From positions 186,001 to 250,000 of the forward strand of contig NZ_CP014310.1 of the NCBI RefSeq assembly GCF_001557535.2: DNA of 64,000 bases, given 5' to 3'. Source of the stretch: Burkholderia sp. PAMC 26561 (GTDB lineage Bacteria > Pseudomonadota > Gammaproteobacteria > Burkholderiales > Burkholderiaceae). The translations under genes and the position numbers were made by a program. Positions 18,814-27,580 of this stretch are shown here, in pieces; the stretch's first letter is position 1, and each line of letters begins with the position of its first letter. The notes under the pieces are model-generated. The model worked only from the letters and a program-made list of their open reading frames with translations. It did not search any database and was not told the DNA's origin.

Positions 18814-20574
18814 TCATTGAGTCAGCCGGAGTGTGGAAAGATTATTGGCGATCGTGTCGAAAGCGGCGTCGAGCTGATCGTTGGTTGGCGCCGGCAGGTA
18901 ATTGCCGGTGGTCGCGCAGTTTCTCATCGTCGACATCGCCGCGGACGACACGCTGCCGAAGGTGATCGTGTACACCGTCACCCCGCTCGCCTTGATCGCA
19001 CTGCATACGCCAAGCTGGAAGGTGTTGAGGTCGGTCGAATTTTCGACCTTGCCGCCGATCAGCGGGGTGCCGTCCGAGCGCGCGATTGTCGGCGCCGAGA
19101 TGTCGTTCGAACCCACGCCCGACAAGCCGTTGAAGTAGTTGTCCGCCGGGACCGTGTTCGCGGAACCGACCGAATTTTCACCGTCCGACAGCACGACCAG
19201 CACGCGGTGCAGGCCGAGCGTGGTTTCGGGACGCGGCAGCGTCTTGTCGTCGGAGATCCAACCGTTATTCACGCCGGCGCTCTGTTGCGACCAGTCCGAA
19301 TCCAGCATGCGCCAGCCCCACAGGAGGCCGCCGGGCACGATAGTGGAGCCGTTCGGCGACATCCGGCTGATGGCAGGCTTGAGCTTGCCATTGACGTCGT
19401 TCGTGAGGAATGTCACCGGGTTTGCGATGCAATCGGCGTTCTGCGTCACTTTCGTCGTGGACTTGGCGGAACTCAGCTTGTCGTACACGGAACCGATGCC
19501 CGCCCCCTGCGGAGAAAATCCGCAATAGTTCACGCGCCCGCCGCCGATCGTCAGCGGCACGCCCATGACCGGCGCCGACTGCGTGCTGGCGGGCGTGCCA
19601 CACAGCGCGTCGGTGTAGTTGCGCACCTGCATGCCGGTCTGCGGCACGTTGTAGTAATACGGCGTGAACTTCATCGAGTCGCCCGGGCTGTAGGCGTTCG
19701 GATACAGATAGTGGGTTTCCGACGTGCGCGGCTCGGCTGCGCATCCGCCCCAGCCCGCCACCGTGCCGTCCGGCGACGGCTTCATGGCCACGTTGGTATG
19801 GTTGTATGCGAAGGCGTCCTGCGCCATCCAGGTGCCGCTGCCGAGCAACCCGCCCGTCAGATTGACCGTCGTCGTAAACGGCACGATGCCGATGTACGTT
19901 TCCACGTCCGTGTTCGTGAGCTTTTCGAGCAGCGTGTTGGCCGCCGCCTTCAACGCATCCATCTTGCTCTGGCCGCCGCCGATCGAATCCGCCATTGACC
20001 CGGTGTTGTCGAGCACCATGACGAGTTCGATCGAGCCCTTCGGCTGGAACGTGATCTGGTTGGTGGTCGAGACGGTGGGATTGGGACCGAGTGCCGTCGG
20101 ATCCGCTGCGCTGCTCGATCCGGCATTGCTGGTGTTGTTGTCGACGACGACCGGCGCCAGCAGGTGCAGCGTGCTGGTAGTCGAGACGCTCACGACCCGC
20201 GCGCCGGCGGAATTCTGCGTCATCGTGGCGTTGAAATCGCTCGCCTGCATGGTGATGTTCATAAAGCCGGTCGGCATGTTCGCGTCGTAGTATGCGCGCG
20301 CGTCCTTGCGCCACTGCATGAGATCGTTGCCGTACACCGTCTTAAAGCGCTGCGAGTTCCACGCGGCCGAGATGCCGGCGATGTCGCCAGCCCATTGCGC
20401 TCGCGCGCGTGAGGTGGCGCCGTCGATCATGTTCAGTGCGATCGACATCACGGCGATCATCATGCTCATGCAGAACGCGAACACGACCGTGATCGAGGCA
20501 CGGTCGTCCCGCAGGAAACGCGCGACGCGGTCGCGCCGACGGGACGCGGGTACAGGTGAAGAATTCGGCTTCAT
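18814..20574 (-). CDS. tadG: Tad pilus pseudopilin-like protein with vWA domain (TadG)
   Basis: 586 residues. A single hydrophobic segment near the N-terminus (ASITVVFAFCMSMMIAVMS) follows a charged, Arg-rich start. A von Willebrand A-type domain begins at IELVMVLDNTGSMADSI, with the metal-site DNTGS, and includes HRVLVVLSDGENSVGS. TadG-type proteins are anchored in the inner membrane and needed for Flp pilus assembly or adherence. The start overlaps the stop of the preceding gene as ATGA. It is the last gene of the tad operon and is followed by a hairpin. The long middle region with several Cys may be surface exposed. Confidence 0.88.
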   Translation of the reverse strand: MKPNSSPVPASRRRDRVARFLRDDRASITVVFAFCMSMMIAVMSIALNMIDGATSRARAQWAGDIAGISAAWNSQRFKTVYGNDLMQWRKDARAYYDANMPTGFMNITMQASDFNATMTQNSAGARVVSVSTTSTLHLLAPVVVDNNTSNAGSSSAADPTALGPNPTVSTTNQITFQPKGSIELVMVLDNTGSMADSIGGGQSKMDALKAAANTLLEKLTNTDVETYIGIVPFTTTVNLTGGLLGSGTWMAQDAFAYNHTNVAMKPSPDGTVAGWGGCAAEPRTSETHYLYPNAYSPGDSMKFTPYYYNVPQTGMQVRNYTDALCGTPASTQSAPVMGVPLTIGGGRVNYCGFSPQGAGIGSVYDKLSSAKSTTKVTQNADCIANPVTFLTNDVNGKLKPAISRMSPNGSTIVPGGLLWGWRMLDSDWSQQSAGVNNGWISDDKTLPRPETTLGLHRVLVVLSDGENSVGSANTVPADNYFNGLSGVGSNDISAPTIARSDGTPLIGGKVENSTDLNTFQLGVCSAIKASGVTVYTITFGSVSSAAMSTMRNCATTGNYLPAPTNDQLDAAFDTIANNLSTLRLTQ

Positions 20575-21239
20575 GAGGAGGCCACCAGCTTGAGCGGTTG
20601 TCCGGAGCGCGGCAACACGTAGATGCGCTGATAGAGCGTCTGGACGCCGGGGGCCGCGCCCCAGAACTGCCGCAGGATCGCGAACGGGTCGTACTGGTAC
20701 ATCACCTCCACCACGATGGCCGAATCGCCGTTGCGAAATGGCCAGGTGGCCGGCAGCAGATTGCCGCTCGCGACGTGCGAGCCGAGACCGCTCGCGTTCC
20801 ACGGCGCGCCCTGCTGCCACCAGATCTTCGCCACGCCCGACGCCATCGAATACTGCACGGGCTTGTCGGTGCCGCATGGCGTGGTCGTCCCGTCGCAAAT
20901 CGACGTGATGTACACGGCGCCCGACTTCTGCAGCGCGATCGGCGCGCTCAGCATCACGGCGGCGTTCCACATTGCGCCGAGGTTGTTGGCGTTGCTGGTC
21001 GACGCGTCGTCGATCACGGTCGGTGTCTGGCCGAGCGAATCGCCGAGCGTGAAGGCCGCCTGCTGGACCATGCTGTTCGCGCGCATGTAGAGGTAGATCT
21101 CACAGAACCCGAGCATCACAAACAGGATCAGCGGCACGATAATGGCGAGCTCAATCGTGACGACGCCGCGCTCCGAGCGCAGGAGCCGGCCGAGGACTGC
21201 GCGAACGCGCTTCGGAAGCGAAGGAGGAACGCTGCTCAT
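20571..21239 (-). CDS. tadF: TadE/TadF-type pilus assembly pseudopilin
   Basis: 222 residues. After an Arg-rich start comes RSERGVVTIELAIIVPLILF, a prepilin-type hydrophobic helix with the Glu at the usual position, likely processed by the TadV peptidase. The rest is predicted periplasmic. TadE and TadF are minor pseudopilins of Flp pili and are hard to tell apart; I call this TadF from its place after the other TadE-like gene. Both ends overlap neighbouring genes by ATGA. Confidence 0.78.
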   Translation of the reverse strand: MSSVPPSLPKRVRAVLGRLLRSERGVVTIELAIIVPLILFVMLGFCEIYLYMRANSMVQQAAFTLGDSLGQTPTVIDDASTSNANNLGAMWNAAVMLSAPIALQKSGAVYITSICDGTTTPCGTDKPVQYSMASGVAKIWWQQGAPWNASGLGSHVASGNLLPATWPFRNGDSAIVVEVMYQYDPFAILRQFWGAAPGVQTLYQRIYVLPRSGQPLKLVASS

Positions 21240-21730
21240 TTTTCGTTCTGTACGATGAAGTTGCGTTGGAAAGTGAGCATCGGCACGCCGAACAATTGCG
21301 GAATACCCGAGACGCCCGGTGTCGTCAGCACGATGTTGTACGACACCACGTCGCCGTAGGCGCCCGCGCCGGCCGAATAGCTCGAAGTGCCGAGGTTGCT
21401 GTAGTTGCCGTAGTCGAGCTCGGTGACCGTCACCGTGGTGCGGGGCATCTTGAGCCAGCCGCCTAGCACGGACAGGACGATGCTCTTGGCCTGCGCCTCG
21501 CGTGTGCCCGAGCTCGGCGGCGTGACGGTCAGCCCCACCCGCGACGCGCTCTGCGCCGCCATTTGCACCGTCGCGTCGATACTCATGTCCACCGCCAGTT
21601 CCACGGTTCCCAGCACGAGGATGAAGACGAGCGGCGACGCGATTGCGAATTCGATAGCCGACACGCCGCCGTCCTCGCGTGTCAGCCGGTTCAGGAAGCG
21701 CTGCGAAGCGCACACGACGGCGGCCTTCAC
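21236..21730 (-). CDS. tadE: TadE-type pilus assembly pseudopilin
   Basis: 164 residues. The N-terminal segment REDGGVSAIEFAIASPLVFI is the TadE-like prepilin helix with Gly and Glu in place for TadV processing. The remaining 120 residues form a periplasmic domain. It overlaps tadD by 4 bases at its start and tadF by ATGA at its end. It should act as a minor pseudopilin in assembling the Flp fibre. Confidence 0.82.
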   Translation of the reverse strand: MKAAVVCASQRFLNRLTREDGGVSAIEFAIASPLVFILVLGTVELAVDMSIDATVQMAAQSASRVGLTVTPPSSGTREAQAKSIVLSVLGGWLKMPRTTVTVTELDYGNYSNLGTSSYSAGAGAYGDVVSYNIVLTTPGVSGIPQLFGVPMLTFQRNFIVQNEK

Positions 21731-22599
21731 TTGATGCTCGCCGCTTGCACGGACGCGAGTGGCACCGCCGTCGGCCGCGCCGCGCCGCTCGAGACCGCGC
21801 CCGTGCGCGTGCGCTGCGCCTCGTAGAAGCGCAGGTTGTCCTGCACGGAAGCCTTCGGCAGGTCGCGCCCGAGGATCTGCGCGGCCGCGTCGTCGTTGCC
21901 GAGCAGCCCGTAGGCGAGCGCCAGGTCCTGGCGCGCCTGCGGCGGCGCGCCAGGAAAGCGCGTCACGTCGAGCAGCACGTTCGCGCCCTCGCGCGGATTG
22001 CCCCCGAGCACGAGCGACAGGCCAAGGTTCACGCTCAGCACCGGATCGCCAGGATTGGTCTTGAGCGCCTGGCGCAGCACCGCCTGCGCTGCCGCATGAT
22101 CGCCCTTCATGTCGAGCGCGACGCCGAGCCCCGCCGACGACATCGGCTCGTCCGGCGTGCGCGCGAGCACCTTGCGATAGGTCGCGATGGCGTCGTCGAA
22201 ACGGCGCTGGCGAATCGCCACTCGGGCGCTTCCGACGAGCGGCGCGGCCGCGCTCGCGTCGGCCGCGCTCGCGCGCTCGTAGTACACGCCCGCGCGCGTG
22301 AAGTCGCCCACGGCGTAAAGCGTGTCGCCAAGGCCCGCCAGGCCCGGCACCGAATGAGGGTCCGCCTTCACCACCTTCTCGAAGAGCGTGGTCGCGAGAT
22401 CGATGTTCCCCGAGTCCAGCGCGCTTTGCGCGATGCGTAACTCGCTCATGGAACTAGGCGCCGAGTTGCGCGTGACGGGACGCGTCTCCGCGACGCGTTG
22501 CGTGGTCGTCGTGCATGCGGACGTGGCAAAGACGAGCGTGGCGGCGATGGCCGCGAAGCATGCGCCGCGCGCGAACGTGTTGGGTCGTAAAGCGTTCAT
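21727..22599 (-). CDS. tadD: TPR lipoprotein of the Tad system (TadD)
   Basis: 290 residues with a signal peptide and lipobox TSAC, so it is lipidated. The body is made of tetratricopeptide repeats (ALDSGNIDLATTLFEKVVKA, TLYAVGDFTRAGVYYERASA, AIRQRRFDDAIATYRKVLAR). TadD is thought to help place or stabilise the secretin, like PilF in type IV pili. The C-terminal 30 residues are low complexity and outside the repeats. It overlaps tadC and tadE by 4 bases on either side. Confidence 0.9.
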   Translation of the reverse strand: MNALRPNTFARGACFAAIAATLVFATSACTTTTQRVAETRPVTRNSAPSSMSELRIAQSALDSGNIDLATTLFEKVVKADPHSVPGLAGLGDTLYAVGDFTRAGVYYERASAADASAAAPLVGSARVAIRQRRFDDAIATYRKVLARTPDEPMSSAGLGVALDMKGDHAAAQAVLRQALKTNPGDPVLSVNLGLSLVLGGNPREGANVLLDVTRFPGAPPQARQDLALAYGLLGNDDAAAQILGRDLPKASVQDNLRFYEAQRTRTGAVSSGAARPTAVPLASVQAASIK

Positions 22600-23555
22600 T
22601 TGTGCAGGAAGTCCATGAGCTGGATGACGGCCGGGCCGGCCGCAACGGCGACGACCGCCGGGAGAATAAACAGCATCATCGGCAGGACCATCTTCGGGGC
22701 GAGCTTCGCCGCCTTCTCCTCGAGAGAGACGATGTGCTGCAGGCGCTCCGTGCGCGAAAGCGTGCGCAGCGCCTGCGTGATGGGGGTGCCGTACCGCATA
22801 GACTGGGTGAGGGTCGAGATCAGCGCGCGGATCGACGGCAGGTCTATGCGCTCGCCGAGGCTCATCAGCGCGCGGGTGCTGTCGCCGGAGAGCTTGAGTT
22901 CGTCGGCGGTCAGCATGAATTCCTCGGACAGCGGCGGGCAGATGGTCGCGAGTTCGTCGGCGACGCGCCGGATGCTCACGGCGAGGCTGTTACCGGCGTT
23001 CGTGCAGATGACGAGCAGGTCGAGCGCGTCGGGCAGGGAACCCGCCATGCGCTTGTTGCGGCGCGACGAGCGGAACGACACGGCGTATTCCGGAATCATC
23101 ATGCCGACAATGAACGCGCCGAGCATCGCGACGCCGCGCATTAGCGGATAGGGACCCACGACGGGCAGGTGTGTGCCCATCATGATCGTCACGGCGGCTG
23201 CCGCCAGACCGAAGCAGAACTTGACCGAGAGCAGCACGGAGGCGGCCGACTGGCTGCGGTAGCCGCTCTGCACCATGTCCCGCTGCAGCTTCGCGCGGTA
23301 TTTGGCGTCAAACAGCGGGAGCTTCTCGCCGAGTGCGCCGAGACGGCGCACGAGGCGCGCCTTGAACGCTTCCTCTTCCACCACCTCGTCCTCGGGCGCA
23401 GTGATGAGCTGCTGGTTGCGCACAGCCAGGCGCGCCCGCTCGGCAATGCGTCCGCGGTTGCCGCCGTGCTTCGTCTGCCACCAGATGGCGAGCGCGGCGA
23501 ACAGCGCAAGCAGCATCAGCAGGTTGATGAGGGTCTGGGTGTTCTCGGGGCTCAT
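22596..23555 (-). CDS. tadC: Inner-membrane platform protein TadC
   Basis: 319 residues with a T2SS-F (GspF-type) domain. Hydrophobic segments lie at the N-terminus (INLLMLLALFAALAIWW), in the middle (two, around 120-185) and at the C-terminus (MLFILPAVVAVAAGPAVIQL). The cytoplasmic segment with SLPDALDLLVICTNAGNSLA and TLTQSMRYGTPITQALRTLS is typical of TadC. With TadB it forms the inner-membrane base on which the TadA ATPase acts. Confidence 0.92.
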   Translation of the reverse strand: MSPENTQTLINLLMLLALFAALAIWWQTKHGGNRGRIAERARLAVRNQQLITAPEDEVVEEEAFKARLVRRLGALGEKLPLFDAKYRAKLQRDMVQSGYRSQSAASVLLSVKFCFGLAAAAVTIMMGTHLPVVGPYPLMRGVAMLGAFIVGMMIPEYAVSFRSSRRNKRMAGSLPDALDLLVICTNAGNSLAVSIRRVADELATICPPLSEEFMLTADELKLSGDSTRALMSLGERIDLPSIRALISTLTQSMRYGTPITQALRTLSRTERLQHIVSLEEKAAKLAPKMVLPMMLFILPAVVAVAAGPAVIQLMDFLHK

Positions 23556-24520
23556 CGCGACGTGTCCAGGCGGGCCAGCTTGCTGATCAGCACGAGACCG
23601 AAGACGACCGACACGAGCGCGTAGGTGAGCAGCTTGTGACCGGCCTCCGTGTTAAAGAGGATCATGATGTAGTCCCGGTTCATCAGGTAGAGACAGGCCA
23701 TGATGCAGATCGGGATCGCGGCGAGGATCTTCGTCGTGATGCGGGCCTCGGCAGTGAGCGCCTTGGTCTTCTGGCGGATCTCGCGGCGCGTGCGCACGAT
23801 GACCGCTAGGTTCTCGAGCGTTTCGCCGAGCTGGCCGCCGGTCTCGCGCTGCAGCAGCAGGCACACGCAGAAGAACGAGAAGTCGGCTACCTCGATGCGC
23901 CGCATCGCGGTGGCAAGCACTTCGTCGAGATCGCGCCCGACCTGCAGCGAATCGCCCATCAGCTTGAACTCGCGTTTGAGCGGCTCCGGACACTCCTCCG
24001 CCGCCGAACCGATCACGTGCGTGACTGGCACGCCCGCGCGGACCGCACGCACGATGAGGTCAATGACGTCCGGGAAGCCGTCGAGGAATTTCTTGCGAAA
24101 ACCCTGCACGAGTCCGTTGTACGCGCGCATGCAGAGGAACACGGGCAGGCCGAAGATCAGGAGCGGCTTGCTGAAGTCGGGCAACGGCATGAAATGGGTC
24201 ATGAGCAGCGCGACCAGCTCCCCGCCCACGATCGCCCCGATCACGATGCGGATACCGCGTTTGCCCGACACCGTGCGCAAGCGCGCGAGCTTCGGGCTGA
24301 ACCAGCGGGTGAGCGCGTTCTCGCGACGGTCGACGGTAAACATCGCGTCAGCTTCGAGGACGCCTTTTACCGTCGGCTTGGCCACAAACGACTGCTGCAT
24401 GCGCGTCCTGATGCGCGCTTCCGGCAGCTTGCTACGCAGGTCGAGCACGGTGATCACCATCAGTCCGCCTAGGATCGCGCATACGAACGAGCAGAGCGTG
24501 AAGAGGTCGACTGGACTCAT
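23552..24520 (-). CDS. tadB: Inner-membrane platform protein TadB
   Basis: 322 residues with the other GspF-type domain of the system. GFPDVIDLIVRAVRAGVPVT and LLLQRETGGQLGETLENLAV are the conserved cytoplasmic parts, flanked by four predicted membrane helices. It overlaps tadA and tadC by 4 bases on either side, which suggests tightly coupled translation of the base components. Confidence 0.93.
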   Translation of the reverse strand: MSPVDLFTLCSFVCAILGGLMVITVLDLRSKLPEARIRTRMQQSFVAKPTVKGVLEADAMFTVDRRENALTRWFSPKLARLRTVSGKRGIRIVIGAIVGGELVALLMTHFMPLPDFSKPLLIFGLPVFLCMRAYNGLVQGFRKKFLDGFPDVIDLIVRAVRAGVPVTHVIGSAAEECPEPLKREFKLMGDSLQVGRDLDEVLATAMRRIEVADFSFFCVCLLLQRETGGQLGETLENLAVIVRTRREIRQKTKALTAEARITTKILAAIPICIMACLYLMNRDYIMILFNTEAGHKLLTYALVSVVFGLVLISKLARLDTSR

Positions 24521-25929
24521 GACTTCATCGCCTCCATCAGCGCGTCCTCAAGTCCGTAATAGGCCGCGCGCTCGGAGAAGGCCGGGCGCACCGAGGCACT
24601 CTCGTAGATGCCCTTCACTTCCTCGCTGTAGCCTGACGCGTCGAAACGGAAGGTGAAGAGGTCCTGCGTGATGATGACGTCGCCTTCCATGCCCACCACC
24701 TCGGTGATGCGCGTCACGCGGCGCATGCCGTCGCGCATCCGCTCGATCTGCACGATCAGGTGCACGGCGCTCGCGATCTGGCGGCGAATGGAGAGCAGCG
24801 GCAGGTTGCCGTTGGCCATCATCACCATGCTTTCCAGACGCGTGATGCCATCGCGCGGCGTGTTCGCGTGGATCGTGGTCATCGAGCCGTCGTGACCGGT
24901 GTTCATAGCCTGCAGCACGTCGAAGGCTTCGGCGCCGCGCGTCTCGCCGAGGATGATGCGGTCCGGGCGCATCCGCAGCGCGTTGCGCACAAGATCGCGC
25001 TGCGTTACCGCGCCGAGCCCTTCCGCGTTTTCCGGCCGGGTTTCCAGGCTCACCACGTGCGGCTGCACGAGCTGCAGTTCAGCCGCGTCCTCGATCGTCA
25101 CGGTGCGCTCGCCGAGCCCGATGAAGTGGGACAGCGCGTTGAGCAACGTGGTCTTGCCCGAGCCGGTGCCGCCCGACACGATTATGTTGAGCCGGCAGGT
25201 GCTCGCGAGCTTCAGCACGTCTGCCATTGCGTGGGACATGTTGCCCTGCTGGGCCATGCGGTGCAGCGTGATGTTGCGCTTCGAGAATTTCCGGATAGAG
25301 ATGCTCGCGCCGTGGATCGCAAGCGGCGGCAGCACGACGTTCACGCGGCTGCCGTCGGCGAGCCGCGCGTCGACCATCGGGCTGCTCTCGTCCACGCGGC
25401 GGCCCACGCCCGCCGCGATGCGTTGCGCCACGCTCGTCACGTGCGCGTTGTCGCGGAACTTGTAGGGCGTGAGTTCGAGGCGGCCGAAGCGTTCCACATA
25501 GACCTGGTCGGGACCGTTCACGAGCACGTCGGACACAGTGTCGTCGGCAAGCAGCGGCTCGATCGGACCGAGACCGAACATGTCGTTGAGCAGTTCCACG
25601 ACCATCTGCCCCTGCTCGGACATCGTCACGTTCAGGCGCTCGCGCTCGGCGATCGTGAGCACGAGCTGCTCCACGCCCGGTTTCATCTGCTCGCGCGTCT
25701 TGCCGACCACCGCCGACGCGTTCATCGAGGCGAACACGCCCGTGCGCACGATCTTGAAGAGCTCCGAGCGCACCAGTGCCTCGTTGCCCGCCACGATCGG
25801 CGTGTAGGTTGGCGTGACGGCCGCCGGCGGACTGGCCGCAACATGTGATTCCGCGCCCAGCGAGCGCGCTTCGTTGACGATGAGCGGCGCGACGTTCTCG
25901 CCGGGCGCGATCAGTTTCTGTCCGAACAT
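24517..25929 (-). CDS. tadA: Tad pilus assembly ATPase TadA/CpaF
   Basis: 470 residues. It is the secretion ATPase that powers Flp pilus assembly from the cytoplasmic face. Walker A is SGGTGSGKTTLLNALSHF with Lys at about residue 259. The Asp box is VTIEDAAELQ, Walker B is DRIILGETRGAEAFD and the His box is GHDGSMTTIHANTPRDG. The N-terminal 120 residues hold the helical CpaF-type region (LLNDMFGLGPIEPLLADD). All catalytic residues are present. The ATG shares its first base with the TGA of tadZ. Confidence 0.96.
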   Translation of the reverse strand: MFGQKLIAPGENVAPLIVNEARSLGAESHVAASPPAAVTPTYTPIVAGNEALVRSELFKIVRTGVFASMNASAVVGKTREQMKPGVEQLVLTIAERERLNVTMSEQGQMVVELLNDMFGLGPIEPLLADDTVSDVLVNGPDQVYVERFGRLELTPYKFRDNAHVTSVAQRIAAGVGRRVDESSPMVDARLADGSRVNVVLPPLAIHGASISIRKFSKRNITLHRMAQQGNMSHAMADVLKLASTCRLNIIVSGGTGSGKTTLLNALSHFIGLGERTVTIEDAAELQLVQPHVVSLETRPENAEGLGAVTQRDLVRNALRMRPDRIILGETRGAEAFDVLQAMNTGHDGSMTTIHANTPRDGITRLESMVMMANGNLPLLSIRRQIASAVHLIVQIERMRDGMRRVTRITEVVGMEGDVIITQDLFTFRFDASGYSEEVKGIYESASVRPAFSERAAYYGLEDALMEAMKS

Positions 25930-27149
25930 CAGGACCTCCTGCGCTTGAACATCTGCAGGAGCGAGCGCTCAGTGCTCACGTGCTGCCCGGTCAGGTCGTT
26001 CGCAATGCGGGTGATCGACTGGTTGATGCCGGTCGAGGTCTTATCCTTCGGCGCCTCGCCGAGATTCTCGGCCACCGACAGCGCCTTCGCCTCGAACTGC
26101 ACCTCATGCAGCACGTTGCGGCCGACCGCCGAGACGAAGTCGACGGTCTGCACCTTGCCCGCCGTCGATGCGTTTGGGCTGTTGAGCAGGAGCGAGGTCT
26201 GCGGGCCGTTGTCGCGATCCTCAATGTAACGCAGCATGCGGATGGTCTGGCGCGTCGAGTGGACGGTGCGGTCGGCGATCAGGTAGACGCGCGTCGCGTG
26301 GTCGAGCGCCTCGGAGGCGAGCGGGCCGACCGGATCGGCGATGTCGATCAGCACGTAGTGGAAGCTGTCGCACAGCAATTGCAGCACGCGCTTCAACGCG
26401 CCCGCCTGGAATGGATGCTCGACCGAATAGTCGAGCTCGGCCGACAGGACGAACAGGCGCGCGCTGCTCGCGACCAGCGTGCGGTCGAGATAGAGCGGAT
26501 CAAGCCGGTGCATGTTAGTGAGCGCGTCGGTCAGGCCGCCGTTGCTCTGGATGCCGAGCATGCTGTTGGCTCCGCCGCCGTTCATGTCGAGGTCGATGTA
26601 GGCGACCCGGCGGTGCGTCGTGTCGGCCAGATGCCGCGCGAGATTGAGCGCGAGCGTCGTCACTCCGACGCCGCCACGCGTGCCCGTGAAGGCGATCGTC
26701 TTGCCGACGCGCGCCGAGGTGACCTGGGTGACCTTGCCCTCCAGTACGTTGACGGTGCGCTTGAGCAGTTCCACCGTCAGCGGCTTCACGAGGTAGTCGC
26801 GCACGCCGAGCTTGAGCAGGCTGCGAAAGAGGCCGACGTCGTTGCGCTCGCCGAGCGCGACCACTTGCACCGACGGCTCGCACACCTCGGACATGCGGCC
26901 GAGGTCGGACAACGGCATCGCTGAGCCATGCAGGTCGATCAGAAGGAAGAGCGGCGAGCGCTCGAGCTTCGAGACATACGCGATCGCCGCGTTGATGTCG
27001 CCGACGGCCACGTGAACGTGCGGCATTGCTTGCTCGAGCACGAAGCTCTTCAGCACCTGCTCGGTTGCGCGGTCGGAGACGAAGGCGATGAAGTCGGCGG
27101 CTCTCACGGCCGAGTTCGGTTTCGCGAGCTTGAAGTCGGTGGTGCTCAT
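25929..27149 (-). CDS. tadZ: MinD/ParA-like localisation ATPase TadZ/CpaE
   Basis: 406 residues. The N-terminal about 130 residues form a receiver-like domain (FLLIDLHGSAMPLSDLGRMS). The rest is a MinD/ParA-type ATPase. Its Walker motif reads GTRGGVGVTTLALNLARHLA, with Val where classical proteins have the second Lys; such variation is common in TadZ proteins and may mean weak or no hydrolysis. YIDLDMNGGGANSMLGI is the following motif. TadZ places the pilus machine at the cell pole. I chose the ATG giving MSTTDFKL, since the frame before it is not TadZ-like. Confidence 0.9.
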   Translation of the reverse strand: MSTTDFKLAKPNSAVRAADFIAFVSDRATEQVLKSFVLEQAMPHVHVAVGDINAAIAYVSKLERSPLFLLIDLHGSAMPLSDLGRMSEVCEPSVQVVALGERNDVGLFRSLLKLGVRDYLVKPLTVELLKRTVNVLEGKVTQVTSARVGKTIAFTGTRGGVGVTTLALNLARHLADTTHRRVAYIDLDMNGGGANSMLGIQSNGGLTDALTNMHRLDPLYLDRTLVASSARLFVLSAELDYSVEHPFQAGALKRVLQLLCDSFHYVLIDIADPVGPLASEALDHATRVYLIADRTVHSTRQTIRMLRYIEDRDNGPQTSLLLNSPNASTAGKVQTVDFVSAVGRNVLHEVQFEAKALSVAENLGEAPKDKTSTGINQSITRIANDLTGQHVSTERSLLQMFKRRRS

Positions 27150-27186
27150 GGCATCGGTTCCTGGATACGGGAGGGCGTCGGCGGGC

Positions 27187-27561
27187 TTACTTCGAACTGC
27201 GCGAAGTCGCTTCGTCGAGCGGAATGATCCGGCCGGTCTCGTAGCGGCGCACCGCGCTCGCGGCGACGGCGGCATCAGCCGGCGCCAGTTTGGCGGGCGC
27301 CACAAAGTCGCGCGGATTGGCCACCTGCGCGGCGAGATTCGTATAGGTCGCGCAGCCCCACGCCATGGTCGGGCGCGGCAAGCCGCCATCGAGCAGCAGT
27401 GAGCGGTGCTCGAGCGGTTCGCAGTCGGGGGCGATCGCCTTGTGGCCGTCGTAGCCGATGACCGTTTCGTCCGGCATGCCGCGCGGCGGCGTCAGGCAGC
27501 CGGCTAGCGGGAGCGCCGCGATGCAGGCGGCGAGAAGCTTGAAGGTGCGTGCGTAGTTCAT
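27187..27561 (-). CDS. CpaD-like pilus lipoprotein, short form
   Basis: 124 residues with signal peptide and lipobox LAGC. The segment WGCATYTNLAAQVANPRDFV is the signature of CpaD, an outer-membrane lipoprotein of the secretin complex. It is shorter than Caulobacter CpaD (about 200 residues), as often in Burkholderia tad loci. It lies between the secretin gene and tadZ. The ATG used is the one before the signal peptide; an upstream in-frame start would overlap the secretin gene. Confidence 0.8.
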   Translation of the reverse strand: MNYARTFKLLAACIAALPLAGCLTPPRGMPDETVIGYDGHKAIAPDCEPLEHRSLLLDGGLPRPTMAWGCATYTNLAAQVANPRDFVAPAKLAPADAAVAASAVRRYETGRIIPLDEATSRSSK

Positions 27562-27580
27562 GGTTTCGGCTCGGTAGATC

